Shown: piece after piece, positions 7,408-16,400 of the stretch
Numbering within the stretch: position 1 is the first letter of the stretch
Layout: the number at the start of each line of letters is the position of its first letter
The notes under the pieces: generated by a model
Databases searched by the model: none
The model's input: the letters and a program-made list of their open reading frames with translations, nothing else
What the model was told of the DNA's origin: nothing
Translations under genes and position numbers: made by a program
Assembly: GCA_020632975.1 (NCBI GenBank)
Contig: JACKEL010000010.1
Span: forward strand, 1-64,000
Reading direction: 5' to 3'
DNA from: Myxococcales bacterium
GTDB taxonomy: Bacteria > Myxococcota_C > UBA6777
DNA length: 64,000 nt

Positions 7408-8637
7408 TCAGCGCGCCCACATCTTCACGGTCTGGCCGATATCGTCGAGCATCGCACGGCAACCATCGTAATCGGGATAACGAACCCATACCCATGCGTG
7501 CGCAAGGTATCCCGCTCCAACAGGCGAAGTTCTCGTGCCTTCGGGTGGGAAGTGCGCTGCAAGGATCCATTGGTGATACTTGGCAAACATCTCTTCGCGT
7601 CCGCTGTATCCAGAGACATGACCATCTTGGCTAGGACGCAAGGAGATCAAACCCGCAGAGAATCGACGACTGGGCTGAGGCGATGCCTCGCCAAACATCA
7701 AGGCTTTGGCCCACTCTGTGTAGAGGTCGAAGTCATTGGCGTAGTTGTACAAGTCCCACAAACGACAGCCGGGAGGACGAGCCCCGATCTCGCTGAAGGT
7801 GAGGCCTTTATCGCCCACAAACCACTCCATATGCGTGGCGGTGGTCCCAAGTTGGAACAAGTCGATCACGCGCTCGCCAAACTGACGAAGAGGTTGGTAG
7901 CCAGGGGAATCCAAACGGTTGGTGATCACGATCTGCGGGCTGATCCAACGTGTGCGCATCGCTTCGAGTACGTTGGGGTAGTAATGGCAGATCCCATCAA
8001 AGATAACTTGGCCGTTGCAAGTCAGCGTATCGTAGAAGCCTTCGTGTCCTTCGATAAACTCTTCCATCGTAAAGAAGGCATTTTGGCTGCGATCAAGGCC
8101 CGTCTCTGCGAGGGCTTGCTTGAGTTCAGCAGCATTGTCGATGCGATACGTCGCATGTGCCCCTGCCCCATCGCGAGGTTTCAAGATCACGGGGTATCCG
8201 ACTTCTTGAACAAATCCCCATGCTTTTTCTGCATTGTTGACCGCAGCATTGCGCGCACAAGGAACCCCTTGCGCGAGCAAAAACTGTTTCATGCGAAACT
8301 TGTCTCGGCAAAGTGTGATGGTTTCGGAGGAGATGCCGGGGATCTTGGCACGTTCACGCACGCGCGCAGCCAACAACATGTGGCTTTCGATGGTCGCCTC
8401 AAAACGATCGACCCAAGGACCGCGCTCTTGGATGCGACGAACCGCTTGGAACACAGCCTCTTCGTTCCCCACAGAAGAGATCTGTTCGTACCCGTACAGC
8501 CAGCCTTTTAGTTCATGATCGAGATGCGCAACAGGAGTCTCGCCGATCCCTGAGACTCTTGCGCCGATCCCTGCGAGCGCGCGTACAAATTGTCGTTGGT
8601 TGGAGGGAAAGTTGGGCGCCAAAAAAATGATGTGCAT
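7408..8637 (-). CDS. ATP-grasp ligase A, first gene of the six-gene cluster
   Basis: A 409-residue ATP-grasp protein closely resembling ATP-grasp B in length and layout. Motifs are VILKPRDGAGAHATY (residues 150-164), EEFIEGHEGFYD, THMEWFVGDKG and SEIGARPPGCRL. Start ATG at 8637 with GAGGTG about 7 nt before it. As the promoter-proximal gene it faces a 439-nt gap shared divergently with the Cys-rich lipoprotein gene, where the operon promoter must lie. The three ATP-grasp paralogues probably arose by tandem duplication and then specialised, for example to add different building blocks or to act on different ends of one product. No carrier-protein gene is seen nearby. Confidence 0.93.
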   Translation of the reverse strand: MHIIFLAPNFPSNQRQFVRALAGIGARVSGIGETPVAHLDHELKGWLYGYEQISSVGNEEAVFQAVRRIQERGPWVDRFEATIESHMLLAARVRERAKIPGISSETITLCRDKFRMKQFLLAQGVPCARNAAVNNAEKAWGFVQEVGYPVILKPRDGAGAHATYRIDNAAELKQALAETGLDRSQNAFFTMEEFIEGHEGFYDTLTCNGQVIFDGICHYYPNVLEAMRTRWISPQIVITNRLDSPGYQPLRQFGERVIDLFQLGTTATHMEWFVGDKGLTFSEIGARPPGCRLWDLYNYANDFDLYTEWAKALMFGEASPQPSRRFSAGLISLRPSQDGHVSGYSGREEMFAKYHQWILAAHFPPEGTRTSPVGAGYLAHAWVWVRYPDYDGCRAMLDDIGQTVKMWAR

Positions 8638-9076
8638 GATGCACCTCGCTTCCTTGCTAGATCGCGATCAAAAGAGGGTCGCGGCAAAACCTCGTGTGAG
8701 CACTGCAGAACACGTGGAAAATTGAAGGCTTCTCTAAAGGAGATTGGGGGGAAAGTCAAGCAAAGTTTGAAGGGAAAAAAGGATATCTTTGGATCACCAT
8801 CTTCATCGACTTTTCAGGGTTTTGGTTGATCTTTTTTGAACCAACACAAACCCACGCAGCATTTTGCAGAAAAAGTCCGTGCCTTCGACTTTGTGGTCCT
8901 CTTTCTTTGGCACAAGTCCCCCTCCAAGGGTCCTGCCCAAAGCCACAAACCCATTTTACATCTGGTCATCTTGCGACCTTTTGTAGTAGGGTGAAGTGTT
9001 TGAAGTTTTACTCATGGGAGGCCAAAGGTCTTGCTTCATGGGGTATTGTCGTATGTTTTTGTGGAAGAGATCGGTC
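8638..9076. other. Divergent intergenic region, promoters of ATP-grasp operon and Cys-rich lipoprotein
   Basis: About 440 bases without a credible gene. It separates divergent transcription units, so it should hold two promoters; I could not pick out clear -35/-10 pairs. An imperfect GATCACCA...TGGTTGATC inverted repeat followed by six T (8792-8837) could be a weak hairpin on the plus strand ahead of the lipoprotein gene, but its loop is long and its stem broken. Confidence 0.5.
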
Positions 9077-11194
9077 ATGCAAAAAGAGCCTTTGTGGCGA
9101 CGTCGTCCTCGGATCTTCGGAAAGAGGCTGGCTCTCTGGTGTCTTTGGGGATTTGTGCTCTTGGGACAAGGAGCTTGTTTCCTCGGAGAGTTTTCGATGG
9201 TGGGCTTTCCTTGCGCAGAGACTGCGGAAGGAAAGCCACGATGCGGAACCAACGAGCGATGCGCGGAGGGGATCTGTACCCCCATCGACGCACCGGGTCC
9301 TCCCTGCCAAAAAGCTGCGGATTGCCGCACGCGTCTGTGTAATGCCGACGGCTTCTGTACCTCCTGTAGTGCCGCCAAAGACTGTGCATCGGGCTTTTGT
9401 GAACAAGGCGTTTGTAAACCTTGCGACAGCGACAGCCAGTGCCCTGGTTTTTGCGACAAACAAGATCAAACCTGCAAGCCTTGTAGCCAAGATCAACAGT
9501 GCCCGGGCTTTTGCGACAGCAACACAGGACTTTGCAAACCCTGCGAACAAAGCGCAGACTGCAAAGACACCCTCTTTTGCAAGCGCACAGAAGGACGCTG
9601 CGCTCCATGCGAACGCGATGGAGACTGCCCTGGTTTCTGCGATCCATCCGGTCGTTGCGTCCCTTGCACAAAAGCAGATGATTGCATCACCACCTTTTTC
9701 TGCGATAGCAGCGGTAGCTGTGCCAAGTGTGTACGCGGAACAGACTGTAGCTCTGGAGTCTGCGACAACAATGGTGTCTGCCAAAAAAGCTGTGCCAACG
9801 ACGCACAGTGTTCTTCGGGCCTTTGCAAAAATGGTCGCTGTGAAAGCTGCGAAAAAGCCGAAGACTGCGCCTCTTATCGTTGCTCAGATGGCCGTTGCCT
9901 CGGTCCCTGCAAAGGAGACAATGAGTGCCCCAACGGTCGTCTCTGCAAAAGCGGTCGCTGCGAACTCCCACAAGAAAATGATCCTTGCTCCCCTATCTCT
10001 GGCTCGGGTTGCCAAGGCGCCCTTGTATGCGTCTCCATAGAAGGTCAAAATCGCTGTCGCCGTGCATGCGACCCCCTCCAAACCTCACCTTGCCCTAGCG
10101 GACAAGGATGTTCTTTCTTGCAAAACATCGGCTCTGAAGTCATCGGCGTCTGCTTGGATACCCGCCCCCAAGGAAAACAAGTCGGCGAACCCTGCGACGC
10201 AGCCAACAACCAGTGCGCAGTAGAACTCATCTGTCGAAGCGATGGCCTCCAAAGCCTTTGTCGTAAAGTCTGTGACCCCAATGTCCAAGGACTTTGCGCA
10301 CAAGGAGAAGAATGCATCGAAGTGGATCAACCCCGCTCAAGAGTCGGACTTTGCTTACCACCGACATGTGAAAATATCCCAGGCAAATGTACGAACGGAA
10401 CCTACTGCTACCAACGCGAGTGCCGCAAGACCTGTGATCCCGCCCAACCCACGGGGGCTCCATGCCTTAGCACACAGTTTTGTGAAGCTGTGAGTGGTGG
10501 TGGCAGCGTCAAAGGCGTATGTTCTGAGCGCACTTGCGGTATCCAAGGCAAGATCTGCTCACTTTCGCAAGTCTGCAAAAATACCTTTTCTTGCCAATCC
10601 ATCGCGTCTCCCAAAAATTGCACAACAGACAGTGAGTGCGGTTCAGGCGCGATCTGCGTGGACTGGCCAGATCGCGGTTACAAAGGATGCTACCCCGCTT
10701 GCAAGATCCCCAATAGCAAAGTGGAATGTGCCCCTGATTATCTTTGCGTCGCTTTTCCCGTGACCTCCGCAGAGTCCCCACGTTCGGCTTGTATGCCCTC
10801 ACGTGGGGGCGGACTTGAAGGCGCAGCTTGCGGGACCATCAACACCTCTTGCGAGCGATCTCACACTTGCGTAGCTTTTGGTGATGATGCCCTATGCTTG
10901 GCGACTTGCGAGCCTCGCCGCGCCGCAGGACAACAAGGATGTCCATCAAGCTATCGCTGTTTGGAACTACAATCATCAACCTTGGGCGTATGCATCCGCG
11001 ACACAGTACAACAAACCAACGAAGAGTGCGGTCCTTTGGTCGGTTTCTGCGATAGCACCAACGTTTGTGTTTCAGAAGCAGGACAATCCAAGTCTTACTG
11101 CCGCAAAAGCTGCACAAGCAGCGCAGACTGTAGCAATGGAGAACAATGCTTCTCGATTGGCGGAGGCACACGCAACGTCTGTCTCCAACCCTGA
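9077..11194 (+). CDS. Large cysteine-rich lipoprotein with short Cys-motif array
   Basis: I chose ATG 9077 (705 residues; MQKEPLWRRRPR) because GGAAG lies 9 nt upstream and because a basic segment, a hydrophobic core (LALWCLWGFVLLGQGAC) and a candidate lipidation Cys then follow; the -3 residue is Gln rather than Leu, so the lipobox is imperfect. Residues about 50-300 are an array of roughly 20-residue modules of the type C-x2-C-x5-DC-x3-FCD, many reading DxQCPGFCD or SADCKDTLFC. The second half has longer repeated Cys domains (PCDAANNQCAVELICRS, CDPNVQGLCAQGEEC). Such Cys-rich surface proteins are common in Myxococcota-like genomes and are thought to be disulphide-stabilised envelope proteins; none has a role I can name. 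The next gene follows after 63 nt. Confidence 0.88.
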   Translation: MQKEPLWRRRPRIFGKRLALWCLWGFVLLGQGACFLGEFSMVGFPCAETAEGKPRCGTNERCAEGICTPIDAPGPPCQKAADCRTRLCNADGFCTSCSAAKDCASGFCEQGVCKPCDSDSQCPGFCDKQDQTCKPCSQDQQCPGFCDSNTGLCKPCEQSADCKDTLFCKRTEGRCAPCERDGDCPGFCDPSGRCVPCTKADDCITTFFCDSSGSCAKCVRGTDCSSGVCDNNGVCQKSCANDAQCSSGLCKNGRCESCEKAEDCASYRCSDGRCLGPCKGDNECPNGRLCKSGRCELPQENDPCSPISGSGCQGALVCVSIEGQNRCRRACDPLQTSPCPSGQGCSFLQNIGSEVIGVCLDTRPQGKQVGEPCDAANNQCAVELICRSDGLQSLCRKVCDPNVQGLCAQGEECIEVDQPRSRVGLCLPPTCENIPGKCTNGTYCYQRECRKTCDPAQPTGAPCLSTQFCEAVSGGGSVKGVCSERTCGIQGKICSLSQVCKNTFSCQSIASPKNCTTDSECGSGAICVDWPDRGYKGCYPACKIPNSKVECAPDYLCVAFPVTSAESPRSACMPSRGGGLEGAACGTINTSCERSHTCVAFGDDALCLATCEPRRAAGQQGCPSSYRCLELQSSTLGVCIRDTVQQTNEECGPLVGFCDSTNVCVSEAGQSKSYCRKSCTSSADCSNGEQCFSIGGGTRNVCLQP

Positions 11195-11257
11195 TCCCCA
11201 CCATCTTCCCCACCGCTCACAACACAAACCATCTCATCGAAAAACAGGAGTGTTTGC

Positions 11258-11884
11258 ATGACCGATCCATATCAAAAAAATCCCTCAAGCCAAGAATCCC
11301 TTCCCATGGCTCCTTTTGGCTCGGTCAAAACGAACGAATCGCAACATGGACAGGGCAAAGAAAGAAGAGCACGCGAGTTTGGCAGCAAGCAGTCCTTGGT
11401 GTTCCACTCGCGTTTGTGGACCCCCATCTTTATGGCCTCTTCGGTCATGTTGGTGTTCATGGCGTTGGGTCTTTTTGCCTCTCCCAAAGCCAACAAAAGC
11501 CACCCACTTGGGTTGTTGTTCTTTGTGTTTCTCTTCGCAATGATGACCGCATCCGCAGTGTTCTCCTTGCGCCTATACTCGGTCAAGATCGAAGATGGAA
11601 AACTCCTTTTAAAGAATTTCCTTGGACACCGCGAGAGCATCCCCCTCCAACAAGTCCTTGTGGTCGAACGCGTGTATTGGTTCTTTGTCGCGATCCCCAC
11701 CACAGCAAACTACAGGATCTTCGGTAGAATCGAGCTAAAAGAGCCGACCCGCGATGGAAAGAAATGGTTCTTTTTTCTTCCCAAGGGTCTCTTTTTGCCG
11801 GGGCGGGCGATCGATCAATTACAAGAAGAGATCGCTCGTCACCAAACAAGCAACGCGCTTCGCACGCACTTTGGTCCTTTTTGA
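11258..11884 (+). CDS. Two-TM membrane protein with a cytoplasmic PH-like tail
   Basis: A 208-residue protein with a polar N-terminus (residues 1-52), two closely spaced membrane segments (about 53-75, LWTPIFMASSVMLVFMALGL; and about 84-104, LGLLFFVFLFAMMTASAVFS) and a soluble C-terminal half. The tail begins RLYSVKIEDGKLLLKN, followed by IPLQQVLVVERV, a strand pattern like that of small bacterial PH-type (YdbT/bPH) domains. Start ATG at 11258 with CAGGAG 7 nt upstream. It sits 63 nt after the Cys-rich lipoprotein on the same strand, so they may be cotranscribed. Function unknown; the PH-like reading is tentative. Confidence 0.8.
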   Translation: MTDPYQKNPSSQESLPMAPFGSVKTNESQHGQGKERRAREFGSKQSLVFHSRLWTPIFMASSVMLVFMALGLFASPKANKSHPLGLLFFVFLFAMMTASAVFSLRLYSVKIEDGKLLLKNFLGHRESIPLQQVLVVERVYWFFVAIPTTANYRIFGRIELKEPTRDGKKWFFFLPKGLFLPGRAIDQLQEEIARHQTSNALRTHFGPF

Positions 11885-11990
11885 GGGGTCGGGACTTGGT
11901 TTGGCAAGATTGGGTAGGATTTGATCTTGGGTAGGGATTTGAGAGTAAGCTCCCCCTCCCCAGAGGTCGCTCTCATCTCAAGCTTTGTTC

Positions 11991-12482
11991 TTAGAGGCCG
12001 GGTTCTTCGGCTTCTTGGCCAGGATGAAACTCCGTGTAGACATAGATGGGGATCTCAAGATCACTGAGGTGTTGTTGGATGAGGGGGTAAACCTCTTCCC
12101 AAGTCAAACCACCCACACCTGTTGCAAGGCGGGGGATCGCGATGCTTGTGAAACCTTCATCAAGGATCGCTTTGTGGAGTGCGCGAAGTGCGTGGTTGAC
12201 GTGCTTCACTTCGGCTTTTCCAGGGCGCGAGCCGTGATCGTAGGCGCCTTCTTGGGTCATCAAGTTGATGATTCGCGTACCGCCAACACCGCCCCAAAGC
12301 CAGATGTCACCGGGGTTTGGGTGCGATTGGTGACAGAAGTGACGAAAGTCTTTGTACATCGCGGGCCATTGTTGGCGCAACGCCATCGCAAGACCTTGGT
12401 TGAAGGGATCGTTGGGTGCGATACCATGAGCGATGGCTTGTGCTTTGGTCTTGAGGATGTCACCGCTAACTTCATAAATCAT
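11991..12482 (-). CDS. Macro-domain protein, TARG1/ALC1-like type
   Basis: A single macro domain of 163 residues. Macro domains bind ADP-ribose and its derivatives, and some remove ADP-ribose from proteins or nucleic acids. Motifs are MIYEVSGDILKTKAQAIAHG at the N-terminus (GDI plus the AHG variant of VNAAN), NQGLAMALRQQWP, and IPRLATGVGGLTWEEV near residues 117-132. The AHG and IPR...GL.WE pattern matches the TARG1-like subgroup better than YmdB-like proteins. In human TARG1 the loop GCGLD supplies the catalytic Asp; the same place here is TGVGG, so hydrolysis by that route is doubtful. Start ATG at 12482 with AAAGGAA 6 nt upstream. It follows the DksA/TraR-like gene after 62 nt on the same strand. 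Confidence 0.87.
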   Translation of the reverse strand: MIYEVSGDILKTKAQAIAHGIAPNDPFNQGLAMALRQQWPAMYKDFRHFCHQSHPNPGDIWLWGGVGGTRIINLMTQEGAYDHGSRPGKAEVKHVNHALRALHKAILDEGFTSIAIPRLATGVGGLTWEEVYPLIQQHLSDLEIPIYVYTEFHPGQEAEEPGL

Positions 12483-12544
12483 CTGTATTTCCTTTCATCT
12501 CTCGGGGTCGCAAAGCAGATGTTTGCGTGTGGGGATTGATGCAC

Positions 12545-12892
12545 TTAAGCGTTTGATTTTTCAGCTTCTTCAGCACAACTCAAACAAAGCGTGGTGTAAG
12601 GAATCGCTGTGAGTCTCTTGAGCGCGATATCATCTCCACAAGAGTTGCAAACGCCGTAGTTTCCGTTTTCTATGCGTTCGATGGTATGTTCGATTTGCTT
12701 CAATTTACGATGCGTTTGATCTTCGAGCGCAGAAAGAACTTCGCTATTTTCCAACTCGACGGCTTGCTCTTCAAAGTCCGCGCTGAGTGCGCCATCTTCT
12801 TGTCGCAGGTCGCCAGTGATCTTCTGTAATCGGCTACGCAAGGTTTGGGCTTCAAGCTCCAATTGCGCGCGTATCTCTGGATAATTTGTCAT
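12545..12892 (-). CDS. DksA/TraR-family C4 zinc-finger protein
   Basis: A 115-residue protein. Residues about 1-75 form a helical hairpin (IRAQLELEAQTLRSRLQKIT then LKQIEHTIERIENGNYG), and the C-terminus holds the zinc finger CNSCGDDIALKRL...TTLCLSCAEEAE (CxxC-x17-CxxC). Members bind in the RNA polymerase secondary channel and change promoter kinetics, often with ppGpp; short forms like this are common and mostly uncharacterised. I used ATG 12892 because MTNYPEIRAQ starts the helix and GGAG...GGCGAG stands directly upstream; the frame stays open further upstream, but that part is Pro/Arg-rich without helix. DksA-tip residues cannot be judged with confidence. Same strand as the macro-domain gene, likely one transcript. 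Confidence 0.9.
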   Translation of the reverse strand: MTNYPEIRAQLELEAQTLRSRLQKITGDLRQEDGALSADFEEQAVELENSEVLSALEDQTHRKLKQIEHTIERIENGNYGVCNSCGDDIALKRLTAIPYTTLCLSCAEEAEKSNA

Positions 12893-13446
12893 CTCGCCGT
12901 CTCCAATACGCCGTGTTTGTCGTGGGGAAACAAAGGAACATCCTTGGCAGGGCAGAAAGCTTCGATGTTGTGTCTGGACGACAACGGAAGGGTCTCGCCT
13001 TGGCGGTGGGGTTCCTTGGCTTTGGGGCTTTTCTTTGCACGCTTTCTTGTATAGCTTGGAGGAACGCAAAAAGAGGTGCGCAGATCAACGAGCAAGTTGA
13101 TGCAGATCAATCGAAGGACGGACCCTCCTTCTTTCGAGAGCGAAGCAGGACAAGCGATGGAGGGGTTACCCATGCGATCTTTTGAAAGCGATAAACACCT
13201 GAAAAATAAAAGAATCCCCTATCCCCACCCGATATCCCCACAACAAAAAAAGACACGCGCAAGATCGTCTCGCGTGGACTGGCGTTTGACAACCAAAGCG
13301 AGCCCACCGTAGCCACGGACATCGACACCCAAGAAACCCGCGTGGAACTCCACTCGATCAATGTATTGTTGCGCAGAACGGAACCTTTTCATCTGCATGA
13401 GGTCCCAAAAAGCGCGTAGACTCACCCCCCAAACCAAGGAGGACAG
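12893..13446. other. Divergent intergenic region with a possible gene remnant
   Basis: About 550 bases between the minus-strand DksA-like gene and the plus-strand giant gene. Promoters for both must lie here. The plus-strand stretch from about 13250 to 13419 is open and reads RKIVSRGLAFDN ... TRVELHSINVLLRRTE, with the C-rich third positions typical of real genes in this window, but it has no start codon or upstream coding part. It may be the 3' tail of a lost gene. The rest shows nothing recognisable. Confidence 0.4.
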
Positions 13447-16400
13447 ATGAAGCGAAGTTACGCCATCATCTGGCTTGGCTTAAGTGCACTCTTTTTTGGA
13501 GTCATGCCCCAAGCCCAAGCACAAGAACTCGGGTTCTTAGAGCGTTTTGCAACCGCTCCAGATCGCAAGATCCCTCTCAAGCAGCTCATCCCTGGAACGC
13601 GCGATGCTTACTACTACACCAGTCTCCACTTACAACACCAAGGCAAACTCCAAGAAGTCGATGCCCTCTTGGTTCGGTGGCGCAAGCGTTTTCCTTACGA
13701 CTCTCGCAAGGTTGAGATCGAGCATCGTCAAGCCTTGCTGCGTTATGCCACACAGCCCCAAAAAGCCCTCAAGTACCTTCGTCGTCACTTGGGTGTGAGC
13801 TTTTACCATCGCCGCCGCGTGCGTGGGGAAAAGCCCAAACTCCCCACAACACTCGACGCCAACAAACTCAGCCGTGAAACGCTGTATCAAAAAGCGATGC
13901 AGCGATACAACCCGCTCTCGCAATTTAGCGGCGACGCGCTCGAATGGTTGCTTCAGATGCCGATCTCACATTCGCTCCAAAGCGAAGTGATCTCGCGCCT
14001 AGAACGCCCCGATGTCCCGGGACTTCCCGCGATGATCGTTCGAGACATCAAAGACAACGAAAGCATCTCTTTTGGCAGCCGCACCATCCACAGCAAGTTG
14101 TTGCTTGAACAACTGCAAGCCTGCCTCAAACTGATGCCCAGCCTGCGCAACGACGGCTCTTTTGTACGTGTCTATCTCGAACGCCTCCAGCCTGCTGCTG
14201 GCGTCGATCTCGAAAATGACTTGAGTGCTCGCGAAGCACACTTCAAGCGTCTGTGGGCTTTTGTGAGCAAACTTGGCAGCGTCCATCGTTCGCTCAAAGT
14301 CCACATCCTCTACCATTGGCTTGCACTCGACGAACAACGCGGGATGTACAGCCGTTCACGCTTTATGCGTTACCTGCGTTATCCCCGCCAAGTCTTCTAC
14401 ACCCCCCGCTCTTTCCGCAAACGCTACAATTACGCGTCGCGCGCCTCACTGAGCGAAGACTTCAGCAGCATCTCAGGACGCCGAACCATCGGAAGCGACT
14501 GGGCTTTGGTCCAACGTTATCTGCGCCACTTCTTTTTGGCAGACAAGTCCTACAAAAGCTTCTCTTCTCTCGTCAACAAAAGCTACCTCAAGCGACTCTT
14601 TGCAGAAACCAAACTTCTCGCAGGGATCGGCTCCGCAGAAAAATGGGTCGCGATGATCCCCGCCTCGCGTTATCAAAACCTTCGCGAACGTGTGGAACTC
14701 ACTTTTGCGCGCACCAACCCCAACTACTTTGGGATCGCACAAGACGTAAAACTCGATCTGTTCATCAAAAACGTCAAAAAGCTCATCGTCAAAGTGTATC
14801 GCATCAACGCTGAGAGCTACTATCGCCAGCACAAACGCGAAGTCACCACGGCCCTAAACCTCGATGGTCTCGTCGCAAACAGCGAAAAGATCTACACTTA
14901 TGATCACGCTCCCATCCGTCGCGTTCGCCACACCTTTAACTTCCCCCATCTCAAAGCGCGCGGCGTGTACATCATCGACTTTATCGGGAATGGCAAAAGC
15001 AGCCGTGCTTTGGTGCGCAAAGGCAAGTTGTTCTTCCTTGAGCGCCTGAGCATCGCAGGACACATCTTTACGATCCTCGATGAGCAAGGTAAGCCCGCTC
15101 CTTCGCCGAGCATCTGGATGGACGGACGCGAGTTTACAGCCGACAAACACGGCAAGATCACCATCCCCTACACCAACAAACGAGGAAAAAGCAAGGTCTT
15201 GTTGGTGAGCGGTGACTTTGTGTCTTTGGCTTCTTTCTCCCATCGTTCGGAGTCTTACAAGCTCAAGGTAGGCTTTACACTGGATCGCGAGTCGTTGCTC
15301 GCAGGGAAAAAAGCCACTTTGTTGATGCGCCCAAGCCTCTCTATCCACGGGCAACGCGCACCTCTCAAGCTGCTCAAAGAAGTCACTTTGGAGATCACCT
15401 CGACAGATCGCTTTGGTGTCTCTTCGTCCCGTAAAGTCGAAGATCTCAAGCTGAAAGAAGGCAGAGAGTTTGTCTACACTTTCCGTACACCCGAGCAATT
15501 GAGCAGCCTTCTCTTTAAACTGACAGCCAAAGTCACGAATGTCTCGCAAGGCAAAGACAATTCGCTTCAAGAAACCCACACCGTTTATGTCAATGGCATC
15601 GACAAAAGCAGCCAGCTCCACGCGATGCACTTGATCCACGCGGGCAACCAATACGCAGTGGCCCTACTTGATCGCACAGGTCGCGCGATCCCCGACCACG
15701 TGATCCGCTTGACCATGAAACACCGCATGTTCTCCTCGAGCATCACTGAACGCCTCCGCACAGACAACAAAGGTCGCGTAAACCTCGGTGAACTCAAAGA
15801 GATCGAGACGCTGTCTGTCCACTCGCGCGGTGCCTCAAGACGCCGTTGGACCCTCAAAAAAGACACAACCTCTCTCCCCCAAACCATCCACGCACGTGCG
15901 GGAGAAACCATCTCTATCCCCGTAAATCCTGGCGTTTCGCTCTCTCGTGAGCATATCTCTTTCATCGAGACCGTGCATGGTGCAAACCTCCACGATCACT
16001 TTGAAAAACTGCGCTTGGAAAAAGGCTTTTTGGTGATGGAAGATCTCAAAGATGGCGAGTACAAACTCCATCTGAAAGATACCGACCAAACCATCTACAT
16101 CACCTTGGCCAAAGGTACCCTTCGTGAAGGTTACCTTGTGAGCGAACAACGCTTCCTCCAACACAACTACATCCAACCCGTCCAAGTCACCGCCCAAACG
16201 GATGCAAAGAACCTCACTCTCCAGTTGAGCAACGTCGGCCCCAACACACGCTTGCACCTCTTTGCTACGCACTTCTGGCCTGACTTCAACAACTTTGTAC
16301 AGCTCTACCAAGCGCGCCCTGATGGTGTGCGTTCGATGACTTTGGCACAACCGAAGTCAGACTACGCAACAGGCCGAAACATCGGCGATGAGTACCGCTA

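Noticed and set aside
8792..8837. Hairpin plus T6 upstream of the Cys-rich lipoprotein as an attenuator
   Set aside because: The stem is broken by a bulge and the loop is about 24 nt; too weak to support without folding energy.
12886..13437. Several short frames on both strands in the gap before the giant gene
   Set aside because: No ribosome sites, compositions not protein-like; only the stretch ending at 13419 is worth a note.
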